DNA from: Selaginella moellendorffii | Taxonomy: Eukaryota > Streptophyta > Lycopodiopsida > Selaginellales > Selaginellaceae | Direction of reading: 5' to 3' | Length of the DNA stretch: 64,000 bases | NCBI RefSeq assembly: GCF_000143415.4 | Contig: NW_003314333.1 | Coordinates: forward strand, 695,207-759,206 | Shown here: in pieces, positions 33,988 to 45,359 of the stretch | Layout of the letters: every line of letters starts with the position of its first letter | Numbering within the stretch: the stretch's first letter is position 1 | Translations under genes and position numbers: made by a program | Notes under the pieces: generated by a model | Told to the model about the DNA's origin: nothing | The model's input: the letters and a program-made list of their open reading frames with translations, nothing else | The model's database searches: none

Positions 33988-34664
33988 TTAAGTTGTTTGG
34001 AGACACACCAATTGTGACAGAGACACACAAGCAATAGTAAGGCTTGCTTGGTGTATATGAATATCCACTTTAGGATCCTGGTGCAAGATGTTGATGAAGA
34101 TGTAGTACATATGCTTGCAAGGAGCATATGCCTTCCCATGTTCCTCGCCCTTCATAAAGTCTAGACATGTGCAAGAAGGAAAGTCTTGAATGGCAATTGT
34201 GTACTCTCCACCTTTTGTTTTGACTATGTACTCCTTTGCAAACGCAGTGATGTATTTCGTGAAGAGAATCTCACACTCAAGTGTTTGAGCCAAGTTTATT
34301 TTACCTTGCTTCTACTTGGAGACGGTACCAATAAATTTATCTGCTTTACCTTTTTCTTGCTGGCCTCTTATGCATCTCTGTAGGAACAATCTTGGTTTTA
34401 TCACTCATGTCTCCAACTCTCCTTTCAAGATTGAAATTAAATTTCTCAAGGTTTTTAATCTCATCCGAGGTGAGTGCAACCCCATTAGCAACCGGCCATT
34501 CTTTAAGTACTGCATCAGGTTTAGTCACTATAGTGTCTTCAAGCCGCTTTATATGATTGATATCAGTGTTGTAGCAATATAGCCAACACCATCTTGAAAA
34601 TCCTGCTTGCTTTCGTTCCCCATGGAAACATGGGGCTGGAACAGAAGCAGACTTGTCACCACGG
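33988..34664 (-). pseudogene. MULE transposase, C-terminal part with SWIM zinc finger
   Basis: The minus frame continues from the far side of LARD-2: GDKSASVPAPCFHG, then RLEDTIVTKPDAVLKEW, ending near 34346. After a frameshift or intron, LECEILFTKYITAF leads to SCTCLDF...APCKHMYYIF, a CxC...CxH SWIM zinc finger typical of Mutator-type transposases and FAR1-like proteins. Frames are shifted, so it is not functional. Its upstream exon sequence is at 42849-44310. Confidence 0.75.
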
Positions 34665-36435
34665 TGTGAGACACAAAATCCCTAGGCCCCAAAGTGGAGC
34701 TGGAAAGGGTGCCACGTGGTAGTGGCCGAAGTGAAAGCCAAACGAGCGTAACACGTTTGGACTAAAAACTCCGACTTGAAAGGTCGAGAGCGGGAGTGGA
34801 ACTCCCAACAAAGTGCTCAAGGAGCGAGCACAAAGCGAGCAATAAGCAAGGCTCCAAAAGGGGACCCAAAAAGGAAGAACACATGACACGTGGAAGTGTC
34901 CGAGATGGAGTCCGAGATGGACCCTAGTTGGAGTCCGAGATGGACCCGAAGTGGAGTCCGATATGGAGTCCGATATGGAGCTCGAGATGGACCCGAAGTG
35001 GAGTCTGAGGTGGACAAAGACGGAGTCCGAGATGGACCCGAGATGGAGTCCGAGGTGGAGTCCGAGGTGGACCGAGACGGAGTCCGAGATGGACCCGAGA
35101 TGGAGTCCGAGATGGAGTCCGAGGTGGAGTCCGAGGTGGACCGAGATGGAGTCCGAGATGGACCCGAGATGGAGTCCGAGATGGACCGAGACGGAGTCCG
35201 AGATGGAGTCCAAGATGGAGTCCGAGATGGAGTCCGAGATGGACCTAGACGGAGTCCGAGATGGAGTCCGAGAAGGACCCGAGATGGAGTCCGAGGTCGA
35301 GACCGAGACCGGGACCGAGACCGAGACCGAGACCGAGACCGGGACCGGGACCGAGACCAAGACCGAGGCCAAGGCTGAGACCGAGCCCGAGCCCGAGTCT
35401 GAGTCCGAGTCCGAGTCCGAGTCCGAGTTCGAGTCTGAGAGGGTGAAAGCCCAAAGTGTTCGTCTCCCAGACCCTGGGGGGTTTAGTGAGCTCCAAAAGT
35501 ATAGTAAAGGGGAGGACTGTAGTGAAGCCAGTTTGGCCAGGAAAGGCCAGTGTGGCCCAGGAAGGCCAGACCCAGTGTTGGGTGATGAATTGACCACTGG
35601 GAAGTCCAAGACTAGAGTGAATACGGACCGACAAGCGGGGTAGCTTGGTGAAGTGTTCAAGAGCCGGCTCTAGTTCCCCCGGGAGATCGACTGGCCGATG
35701 CTCCCAGTCCAAGTGTGGGTGGCACTACCTACTTGGATACCAGGCGTGGCTCAACGGAACCTCGCTCTAAGCCCATGGCTAGAGCACCTAAAGGCGAAAG
35801 GTGGGGAGAGTACCCAGGTGGCTCGCATAAGGCCACGGTGTTCCAAAATGTTGTCCCAAAGGCCCAGACTGTGGAAAGGAAGAGGAGTGGTCCTCTAGGG
35901 TAGTGACCAAGGACACAGTCATGTGGTGAGGAAGTCCCAGAGGACCGTGGGACTTAGTGGTCGGGCCTGTGGGCCTCGATCCAGTGGCAGTGTTGGCAAA
36001 TACGGCCAGGGGCAGAAAGGGACTTGGTAGGAACTGACAAAGGGACTTTGGGGAAGGCAATTCCCCAGGTCTGTGGGCATCCTAAGGATGCTAAGGAGTG
36101 GATCTAGGATGACCACTCGTGGACAGATGGCCCAGTCTTGGAGAGACGGGATGGTGATGCAAGTGGTATTGGACCACTAGTGCAGCAAAGGTGAATGGGC
36201 ATGGCCTTAGCGTAACGGGCCGAGATGTTAGTGGTATCTTTGGGTGTCGGTCTTGGGACCGGACACGTGGAGCACTTGGACTAGGTGCAAGTGTTGAGTG
36301 GAATGGATGCCATTCTTGGGGCTAGCAAGTCCCAAGTCCTGAATTGGACTGATGGAGGTTGTGAATGAGACTCCTCCAAGTGGTCGGAGGTGTGGCTAAG
36401 TGACTAAAGTAGAATGGAAAATTTAGTCCCTTACA
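34665..36435 (+). repeat. LARD-2 5' LTR
   Basis: A 1771-bp LTR, TGTGAGACAC...GTCCCTTACA. The array occupies about 34896-35440: 12/15-bp units first, then GAGTCC/GAGACC hexamers, the complement of LARD-1. The minus-strand frame 34656-35660 is array-driven. Confidence 0.92.
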
Positions 36436-36438
36436 ACT

Positions 36439-36450
36439 TGGTATCGGAGC
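36439..36450 (+). other. LARD-2 primer binding site
   Basis: TGGTATCGGAGC, 3 nt after the 5' LTR. It is identical to the LARD-1 site and of Met-tRNA type. Confidence 0.85.
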
Positions 36451-36853
36451 TGTTCCTTAGTCCGACTTTTATTGGTGCTCAAGTATATCACCATTGATGC
36501 TGGCATCGGAAGGTCCTAAGTGGGGGCCTATCCTTGAGGAGTAGCATGTCGAGAGGACATGACTCTCCACTCAAGTTCATGCGTGAACTTAGGCACGATG
36601 TGGTGGATAGAAAAGGGCCAATAATGGAATGACTTTGGGATCTTGGGAACAGTATAAGGTTTCCTCAGAGAGCTGAGGATGTGATCCAGATGAGTGTTTG
36701 ACGTAGCAAACGGGCTAATGTAATTGTGGTAAACAACTATAGTTGGGATCACGGAAAAGATGTAGACTCCAAAACAATAAAGGAGTCACAAGATTACCCT
36801 CATATAGTTGAGGCTGGTGCTCATAACTTTGAGACCGGAATTGATGACCATGG

Positions 36854-37446
36854 TGTAAGCAACCAAAGGGAACGACTTGAGAGACGATCCATGGGGTTCA
36901 AATATAGAGGGAAAGGGCCCATGAACAAGAGTGCACCCCTTTTTCCAATTGGTTAAGGGTCTTGGGATATTTGGGGTTAAACGTCCTTGGGTTTGAATAG
37001 TACTGGGTTGGGTGACCTCCCAGGAAGTCCAAACTCAGGAGCTTACATTTGGTATTGGAGCGGTCTCAGGTCCGACTCTGTTGGTTGGCTAGGGGAATCA
37101 CACCACATGTTGATTGACATCTGGCTGGTCCAGTTTGCTCCCGCTGGGCTAGACCCGAGGGGTAGGGTGTCAAGAGAGCGGGGCTCTCGGGAGAGCTGCG
37201 GCTCTCAGCTTCCGTTCACGAGGGCGTGAACTTGCAGGGAAGCGTGGTGGATTGTAAGCAACCAAAGGGAACGACTTGAGAGACGATCCATGGGGTTCAA
37301 ATATAGAGGGAAAGGGCCCATGAACAAGAGTGCACCCCCTTTTCCAATCGGTTAAGGGTCTTGGGATATTTGGGGTTAAGCGTCCTTGGGTTTGAATAGT
37401 ACTGGGTTGGGTGACCTCCCAGGAAGTCCAAACTCAGGAGCTTACA
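36854..37446 (+). mobile_element. Complete TRIM-A (terminal-repeat retrotransposon in miniature)
   Basis: Two 194-bp LTRs (36854-37047 and 37253-37446) have perfect TGTAAGC/GCTTACA ends and differ at about three positions. The internal region is 205 bp, with primer site TGGTATTGGAGC at 37050-37061 and a purine-rich GGTGGAT before the 3' LTR. Perfect target duplication CATGG: 36849-36853 and 37447-37451. There is no coding capacity. It is inserted in the LARD-2 internal region, which shows that TRIM-A moved after LARD-2 arrived. Confidence 0.95.
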
Positions 37447-38305
37447 CATGGGAGGTCAAGTACGGAAAGGGACACAAGTCCTTGGAATGGTAGCCGGGGC
37501 TACCCCTAATAAATGCTGGAACAACCCAAGGAGTTGGGGGTGTACTCAAAAGATGAGTTGGTGTTCTCATCACATGGACAAGTGGTCCTAAGGGGCAAAG
37601 GGCTGCCCAAGAGAACAAATCAAGTATCGGAGTAACACTTGAAAAGATGGTCCTTGTGAACAGGACCTGAATACAAGAAAGTTATATTCCAGTGAGCTGG
37701 CACCTCGAAAGTAAGACGTTATAGGTCGGGGGATTAGCAAAGTCCAAAATGCTGGATGACTCAAGTGGAGTCAGGGAATGGTCCTAAAGGATTGGCAGAA
37801 GCATTTGGACTGAGGTGTATGGTGCCCCATGAGGTATGGGGAGGATCATAAGATCCAAGTGTGAGAGCAATGGGTATCTCATTGATGGCAGAATGTGCCA
37901 TACTAAAGTTGTGGGAAGGATGTTCCTTGAAGAAAGCAACTTTGGCCCATAATTGGGTGCAAACACTATGGTGCAGTGCTAACGGATAGTTAGCATAAGG
38001 CACAACTATATTGGTCTTGGCAAAGACCTAAACACTAATAAGTAGTGTCATAAGGATAGGCTCGTTGGGCTAATGGTGTGGAGACACCAAATGTGCCAAG
38101 GTGTGATACCTTGAGGTTATGATGGTGGGTTCATAAGAACCCCTTGCCAAGGGAATCCCAACGGAAGTGGGAATGGCAAGGCCTAAGCTGGAAGGCATGC
38201 GGTTGGAGTGTGGTGACCCAGATAATGATGGAGGTGTGGAAGCACCAAGCAATGAGTTGTAGGACTTGATAGCTATGGGGCAACTAAACAAGAGGGGCAA
38301 GATAA

Positions 38306-38783
38306 TTGGTTAAACGGGTAGAAGGTAGCTACCCAAGACTTCTTAATGGTATAAAGAAGTTAGATATACCCTTACGGGGGATAAATTGCTTATGTTGCGA
38401 TATAGTAAGTCAATGTCATGAAAGGAAATACTCATTGTCAAGGAAGCCGTCATTGGGACACCCGAACACTCTAGAACACCAGGAGGTGGTGTTTGATGTC
38501 GCGAGGGCAATAGATAAGGCCCAAGGGACTAAGTCCCTAGCAAATGATGGATAGAAGGTGCTATCCAAATGTCCAAGGTGGCGGAGACAGAAGAAGACTG
38601 TCTACTCGAATTGGACAAAGCCAAAAATGGAATTTTGGCAAGGCTGGCGATGGGCATGTAAAGGCCCATAAGCAACAACGTAATCTCGGTGTGTGGGATT
38701 ATAGGGTGAGCATACCTGGATTGAGGAACCACTCCCTAGGCTATCGAGTAGGTTCATCCCTAAGAATACTTGCTAAGGCATGA
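38306..38783 (+). other. Two short frames conserved between LARD copies
   Basis: Frames 38306-38554 and 38544-38783 overlap and have close counterparts in LARD-1 (9760-9566 and 9576-9337, minus). The second is exactly 79 codons in both. Products contain CLCCDIVSQCHERKYSLSRK and MMDRRCYPNVQG, with no recognised motif. They could be a fossil of a gag-like gene split by a frameshift. Confidence 0.3.
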
Positions 38784-39580
38784 TAGAAAGTGCAAAGCTA
38801 TCCTCCTGGTCTGGAGGAGAATGACCAAAGGAAAGGTGTGAAGCCAAAGGCAAGAAGTAAGGGGGTAGAACCGAACCATAGGAATCGAAGGGCATAACCA
38901 AGGTTGGTTATGCCAGCTGGGAGTGGAGAATCAAGTGGGGGCACGAGGGTGTTGCCGCTAGCAACCATGATGCCATGGAAAGTCTAAAATATGGAATTGT
39001 CCATATTAGACTATATGGTAATTGGAAAGCTTGCAAAAAGGGAGGCCTTAGCAAGCTAAGGGACAGAGTTCCTTCAAGGTTCCCAAAGATGATTCTAGGT
39101 AGCTTAGTACCTAGAAAGGCCAAGCGTAAATGATTCAAGGAACACGCGAAATCAGAGTGGCGCAGCAGAAGCGTGGTCTTGAAGCTTGCCATGAGGCAAG
39201 GCTATCAAGGTTAGGGAAGTAGTTCCCGAGTGTTCAAAGAGAGGGCTTTGAATGAAAGTCGATGATCAAGGGCTTTCACGCTTGTGCAGGAACCATGTTA
39301 CAGTGGTTGGAGGGCTTGCCAAAGCGAGATTGGCAAGTCAGGGGAACAAATACCCTAGTTGAAGTTGATAACTTCAAAAAGGGGTGGGGCATGGGGCCAA
39401 GTGTGGAGGAGTCCATGCATGATCACAGACTTGTCAAGTGAGAGGACTTGGCAGTGTGGAGGAACTAGGTTCCTAAGCTGTGATCTGTAGCGCGCTTTGA
39501 GTATGAGTTGGTGCACCGACGTGGGGAGTCACACCAGGCATTTAGGGTGATGCTGTCTGTAGATGCATATACGGAGGTTG

Positions 39581-39619
39581 GGTTCGAGTCCCGACCCTCT
39601 AGTGCTTGGGTTCGAGTCC
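39581..39619 (+). promoter_or_regulatory. Paired B-box-like motifs in LARD-2
   Basis: GGTTCGAGTCC at 39581-39591 and 39609-39619, the same pair as in LARD-1. Each could fold as a tRNA T-arm with loop TTCGAGT. No complete tRNA is found around them. Confidence 0.5.
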
Positions 39620-41051
39620 CAACTCACTAGGGCGTGGTGATGGTTTGGAATATGAGGACACTCATTTTTCGGTGGTCATGGACTCTCAGTGTGGAGACTG
39701 GTTTGGGCACACCGCCAAGCGAGGGATGTCTCGGAGTCGTGATGCACGGTTAGATTGTTTAGAGTGAAAGCTCAGCATATCTAACTTGAACACTTTGGTG
39801 CAAAAGGGCACCAAGGACGTGGTGAATGAGATGGGGACACCCAGTCTCGGTTGCTATGGATCCTTGGCCGGAAGGGCTGGCTTGGGCGCACCGCCAAGTG
39901 TGGGGGATGCCCCCGGGGTCATAGTCAACAACTTAGTAATGTCTGGAAGACCTAATTCCTATTGGTAGACCTATTAAGGGGTCAAGATGAGATCACTAGG
40001 TGATCTTATGGCTAAACAAGGACAAGGTCTTTGTTTGGGTTAAGGAATATGATTCCTAGTTCAAAATGTTGATTTGAACTATTGATAAAGGTGATGTTTG
40101 GTCAAGGTGACTAAGTGGGAAGGACACCTAAGGGAAATGAACTACTATAATACAATGGTATTATGAGTTCAAGAAAATAGTCTCCAGAGACAGGCCCATG
40201 GGTGGGTCACAAAGTTGGGCTAGGAAGAGAGCCTAGAACAGTTGGGGAGACTTACTAGGGGTGAACACCCTAGTCTGGGCAAAGTAAAGTCTTTGCTATG
40301 GAATCAAGAGGATACCTCGACAATGGAGGTAATGATCCGATGTTGTTAGGTGCAACAATCAAGGATATGAGCAAAAGACTAGTGGCCAAGAAAAGAGCCA
40401 TGGGAATCATGGGAAGCAATCCAAATGGCAAAGTTAGCCAAGGAACACAAATGTGTTTGATGCTAGCGGATTGCGGAAAAGGAAGTGGACTTCCAAGGAT
40501 AGATTCCCAAGTGCTCCAATTTGGCGAAGTAAAAGCTCCAAGTGAGGAGCGGCAAAGTAGCCAAAGGATAGGGTCGTGGACAGCCCTGGCACAAAAATAG
40601 AAAAGAGGATGAGGGTGCCCTCAAGTAAAGAACTTCCTAGGAGGGGAAGTGGAGTTGCACAAAATGTGCAAGGCAAGGTGTCGGAGACACCTAGGAAAGT
40701 GACTTCAAGAAGTCAAAAGCAAACATTCCAAAGTGCAAAGGTAGATCAATGGAATCTGTGACTACTCAAGAATGAGTAGTGGAATTGAGTTAGAGAGGGT
40801 GTCTCTAACGGGTTTAGCAAAAACTAAACCAATAAACGGAAAGAACCACCACAAGTGGTCCAATCAGTCTCTAAGTTGGAGAGACTATCCTCCTTAGAGG
40901 AGGGACAAGGCATGGTGAGCCTTCGGGGTTAAACCATAGACAAATATTGGCCGGGTGCCAAGGATGGGAATGGTAATACCTGCGGATGTTACTTTATAAA
41001 AGGGTTTACCGTTCGATGAGGACATCGAACTTCGTCTATGGGTGGTGGAGT

Positions 41052-42848
41052 TGTGAGACACAAAATCCCTAGGCCCCAAAGTGGAGCTGGAAAGGGTGCC
41101 ACGTGGTAGTGGCCGAAGTGAAAGCCAAACGAGCGTAACACGTTTGGACTAAAAGCTCTGACTTGAAAGGTTGAGAGCGGGAGTGGAACTCCCAACAAAG
41201 TGCTCAAGGAGCGAGCACAAAGCGAGCAATAAGCAAGGCTCCAAAAGGGGACCCAAAAAGGAAGAACACATGACACGTGGAAGTGTCCGAGATGGAGTCC
41301 GAGATGGACCCTAGTTGGAGTCCGAGATGGACCCGAAGTGGAGTCCGATATGGAGTCCGAAGTGGAGTCCGAGATGGAGTCCGATATGGAGCTCGAGATG
41401 GACCCGAAGTGGAGTCCGAGGTGGACAAAGACGGAGTCCAAGATGGACCCGAGATGGAGTCCGAGATGGACCCGAGATGGAGTCCGAGGTGGAGTCCGAG
41501 GTGGACCGAGACGGAGTCCGAGATGGACCTGAGATGGAGTCCGAGATGGACCCGAGATGGAGTCCGAGATGGAGTCTGAGGTGGACCGAGACGGAGTCCG
41601 AGATGGACCTGAGATGGAGTCCGAGATGGAGTCTGAGACGGAGTCTGAGATGGAGTCCAAGATGGAGTCTGAAATGGAGTCCGAGAAGGACCCGAGATGG
41701 AGTCCGAGGTCGAGACCGAGACCGGGACCGAGACCGAGACCGAGACCGGGACCAGGACCGAGACCAAGACCGAGGCCAAGGCTGAGACCAAGCCCGAGCC
41801 CGAGTCTGAGTCCGAGTCCGAGTCCGAGTCCGAGTCCGAGTTCGAGTCTGAGAGGGTGAAAGCCCAAAGCGTTCGTCTCCCAGACCCTGGGGGGTTTGGT
41901 GAGCTCCAAAAGTATAGTAAGGGGGAGGGCTGCAGTGGAGCCAGTTTGGCCAGGAAAGGCCAGTGTGGCCCAGGAAGGCCAGACCCAATGTTGGGTGATG
42001 AACTGACCACTGGGAAGTCCAAGACTAGAGTGAATATGGACCGACAAGCGGGGTAGCTTGGTGAAGTGTTCAAGAGCCGGCTCTAGTTCCCCCGGGAGAT
42101 CGACTGGCCGATGCTCCCAGTCCAAGTGTGGGTGGCACTACCTACTTGGATACCAGGCGTGGCTCAACGGAACCTCGCTCTAAGCCCATGGCTAGAGCAC
42201 CTAAAGGCGAAAGGTGGGGAGAGTACCCAGGTGGCTCGCATAAGGCCACGGTGTTCCAAAATGTTGTCCCAAAGGCCCAGACTGTGGAAAGGAAGAGGAG
42301 TGGTCCTCTGGGGTAGTGACCAAGGACACAGTCATGTGGTGAGGAAGTCCCAGAGGACCGTGGGACTTAGTGGTCGGGCCTGTGGGCCTCGATCCAGTGG
42401 CAGTGTTGGCAAACACGGCCAGGGGCAGAAAGGGACTTGGTAGGAACTGACAAAGGGACTTTGGGGAAGGCGATTCCCCAGGTCTGTGGGCATCCTAAGG
42501 ATGCTAAGGAGTGGATCTAGGATGACCACTCGTGGACAGATGGCCCAGTCTTGGAGAGACGGGATGGTGATGCAAGTGGTATTGGACCACTAGTGCAGCA
42601 AAGGTGAATGGGCATAGCCTTAGCGTAACGGGCCGAGATGTTAGTGGTATCTTTAGGTGTCGGTCTTGGGACCGGACACGTGGAGCACTTGGACCAGGTG
42701 CAAGTGTTGAGTGGAATGGATGCCATTCTTGGGGCTAGCAAGTCCCAAGTCCTAAATTGGACTGATGGAGGTTGTGAATGAGACTCCTCCAAGTGGTCGG
42801 AGGTGTGGCTAAGTGACTAAAGTAGAATGGAAAATTTAGTCCCTTACA
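41052..42848 (+). repeat. LARD-2 3' LTR
   Basis: A 1797-bp LTR, preceded by the purine-rich GGGTGGTGGAG. The array lies at about 41283-41850. The minus-strand open frames 40989-42125 and 41204-42073 result from the repeat composition. Confidence 0.92.
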
Positions 42849-44310
42849 CACGGATCCAAGCCCAACACTTGCCTCTTGGAAGCATCGCCACACACCTTAC
42901 ATTTGATTTTTCTGGCACTCGACGGATTGCTCATTGCTTCGGCTTCACGTTACAATAAGCAATTTTAACTTCCTGTGATGCACTTTCTTTATCAGCCACT
43001 TGAGGTGGCTTGGTTCGGGGGCGATGTCTTGGAGCAGAATGATACTCAACATCATACTTGTAAGAGCTTTTTGCTCTAAGATCCATGCCAACATCTTCAC
43101 CAGCAAAGGAAAAGCGACGCTTTGAGCAGACGGTCTTCATATCACCAACAAAAGCCTAAGGAGTGTACTCCATAGATGTGCCGCGGACCACTTCCTCCAC
43201 TGTAGTTGCCACTATTCGTGTTGGTGGAGTCACTTTCTTCTTCATCCGATTGTGTAACATCTCAACCAAAGGTCCTATTCCCAAGTATCTTCCTTCCTTA
43301 AATGCCAAGGCTTTTGAAATTTGCTCTACAGTGCGTATCAAATCTGATAGACATGTTTTATATAGATTCATCTTCCCTTTCCTTGCCTCAGAGGAACACT
43401 AGCTCCAATATTTACTCTCTAAGAAATTCATAGTTAGGGTGTATGCAATATCCTCAAGTGGTTGATCCTAATGGAAAATGCAATATTAAAAAGTAATAAA
43501 ATAAAAATAAAAAATAAAAACCAACCTGAAAAGAGTGATGTCTCCATTAAAACATTCTAACTTCCCACCACCCCAACCACGACTCAAGTTGTGGTAGACA
43601 ACTTAGGTCAATATGGCCATCTTCATGCCACCACATTCGGATCTCATTTGCTTTTGCCTCATGCTCTTCTTCAGAAGGTGCAACCTGCCATTGTTTACAT
43701 AACTCTTTAAATGCTAATTGGAAATCTAACTTGATAAGGTGGTAGTGTTAGTTTAGGCTCTAAGCCCAATGGAATTCACAAGTCCTCTTACGACCTTCTA
43801 GGGGTTGATTATTCCCAAAGACTGTCCAGACACCATTCCAATTAGCCCCAGCCCCATCTGCCATAAAACCACGAAAGTTGGCAAGCTTACCAATCTGCTT
43901 CAATATAATGTCGGAGAGGGACTTCCAAAATATTTTCTAAGCCATCTGGTCTTGTACTTTAAACTCTGTTGTTGCAATTGTCAAATTACAATATAGCCTG
44001 TGAAAAGGGCAATGCTTAAAACCATTTTAAGATAATAAAACTACCTTGGATCATACACTTGAGCTCCCATGATTGTCTAACCCACCACCCGCTCCATATG
44101 GTCAAAATGTACCCATGCATTAGCAAGGTCACTTGATCCAGACATATGCATTTGGGAAACAAGATCCACACCAGAGGCGGGGCCTATGGTAAACATTTTG
44201 AAAATGAAGGGGTGCTTTTGCTCACTAACGATTTGATCTGGAAATAAACTCCCATAGATAAACTCATAGGGACAAGTCTGTTTTAGTTCAAGGATTGAGT
44301 TCAATTTTTA
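42849..44310 (-). pseudogene. MULE transposase, N-terminal and core part
   Basis: From right to left on the minus strand: 44304-44045 (MNSILELKQTCPYEFIYG..., ...SSDLANAWVHFDHME); about 43960-43560, with FRGFMADGAGANWNGVWTVF, RKRTCEFHW and WWHEDGHIDLSCLPQL; 43402-43163, with SKALAFKEGRYLGIGPLVEM; and 43140-42849, with KSSYKYDVEYHSAPRHRPR. The DGAGANWN...CEFHW block is the MULE transposase core. Several stops and frame changes separate the pieces. The frame runs into the LARD-2 insertion and continues at 34664. Confidence 0.75.
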
Positions 44311-44974
44311 ATTGGAGTTTCCCCTCTCGAGATTCACACATCCAAAACTTTATTCTAAATAAAACAAAATGTAAGAGAGATATTATTGAAAAGTATGTAA
44401 TAATATTTTCATACCTCATGAGGCTAGTTGTAGGTTGCATGTGTCATAGTAACTCCCACAAGCTAGCCTCATCCAGTTAAATATTCTTGCAGTCTAGATC
44501 AAATATGCTAGAATTACTTACAGATTTTTTGTCTTCCTTGCTTCCCATCTCTGTAAACCCTAAAGAATGAACAAGTGAATCAGTGTTTCAAATTATTTAT
44601 ATATTTCTGGTCAATTTTTGAAATGTTAAAATGTTGAAATGTACAATAGAAATTTTAGGTTTATTTGAACTTTAATATTCCCATTTTATTTGGGACCAAT
44701 AAAGCCCAAAAAATTCTATGGGTTCAAATGAACTTCTAATTCTAGAAACAGTATTTTATTGTATAAATTGCATTAGAAAAATTAAAAAAATAGAAATTTC
44801 TCTGAACCATTGATATTTAAATTGATAAATTTCAAGTTCACCAAAGAATAACATTTTTCTGACTTAATATTTCCTTATAAGACTTATGGTTGATTATGTT
44901 GACTAACATTGACTTGCGCTGAATTAAGCTCAACTCATGAGCTCAACTCAACTTTGGACCATCCCTGATCTAAG

Positions 44975-45320
44975 CACAATGATAGCTAGAATTCTAAATC
45001 TTGCAAAAAGCTAATATAAATCTAGATCCTAAAGAGAATGAAGAAATAAGAATAAAAAAGCACAATCCCAAACACTAAAGCAAAGCACTACCAAAAATCT
45101 TTGCTTTTCATGCATAAATTGCAATGTCTCTCACCTCTACCAATGTGAATGTTCAGGATATAGGAATAAGTATACTAATTAGGGTTTAAGCCCCTGCTTA
45201 TATACAAGAATGGATGGATTAGATTCAGTCCCAAATGGATGATCCATATGCTATAGTACTATAATTAGTGTATTATCTAACTAGGGTAATAAATGTATTT
45301 ATGTATTTACAAATCTTATA
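44975..45320 (-). mobile_element. Family G element, right part with LTR
   Basis: After the Mutator-like insertion, about 175 bp of internal sequence leads to a 171-bp LTR at 45150-45320. This resembles the LTR at 31513-31689, including the shared stretch ATGCTATAGTACTATAATTAG. A weak primer-site-like TTGGTAGAGG lies just inside on the minus strand. No target duplication was found at the outer ends. Confidence 0.45.
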
Positions 45321-45359
45321 GTTTTACATTTTAAAACTATATTTAAAATAATTTCTGGT

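Larger units (their letters stand above)
34665..42848 (+). mobile_element. LARD-2: large non-autonomous LTR retrotransposon
   Basis: An 8.18-kb element in plus orientation: 5' LTR 34665-36435, primer site 36439-36450, internal region to 41051, 3' LTR 41052-42848. A perfect target duplication CACGG lies at 34660-34664 and 42849-42853. It carries a nested 593-bp TRIM; without it the internal region is about 4.0 kb, equal to LARD-1. No retrotransposon enzyme domain is present. Its insertion cuts the MULE transposase frame between ...WAWIR and GDKSAS. The LTRs differ from one another by roughly 1 per cent outside the arrays, so it is fairly recent. Confidence 0.93.
33388..44965 (-). mobile_element. 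Mutator-like element hosting LARD-2
   Basis: Terminal inverted repeats of about 50 bp: on the plus strand the left end reads GAGTGTGGACCATACTTGAG; the right end, in reverse complement, reads GGGATGGTCCAAAGTTGAG. A GAGTTGAGCT block is shared further in. The flanks are AGATCTAAG (33379-33387) and TGATCTAAG (44966-44974), a 9-bp target duplication matching 8/9, the length known for Mutator-like elements. Inside is a broken minus-strand MULE transposase with a SWIM zinc finger. Without the nested LARD the element is about 3.4 kb. The combination of inverted repeats, duplication length and transposase supports the call. Confidence 0.75.

Noticed and set aside
39560-39640. tRNA gene suggested by two GGTTCGAGTCC T-arm-like motifs
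   Set aside because: No D-arm, anticodon arm or acceptor stem can be drawn around either copy. Kept only as B-box-like motifs.
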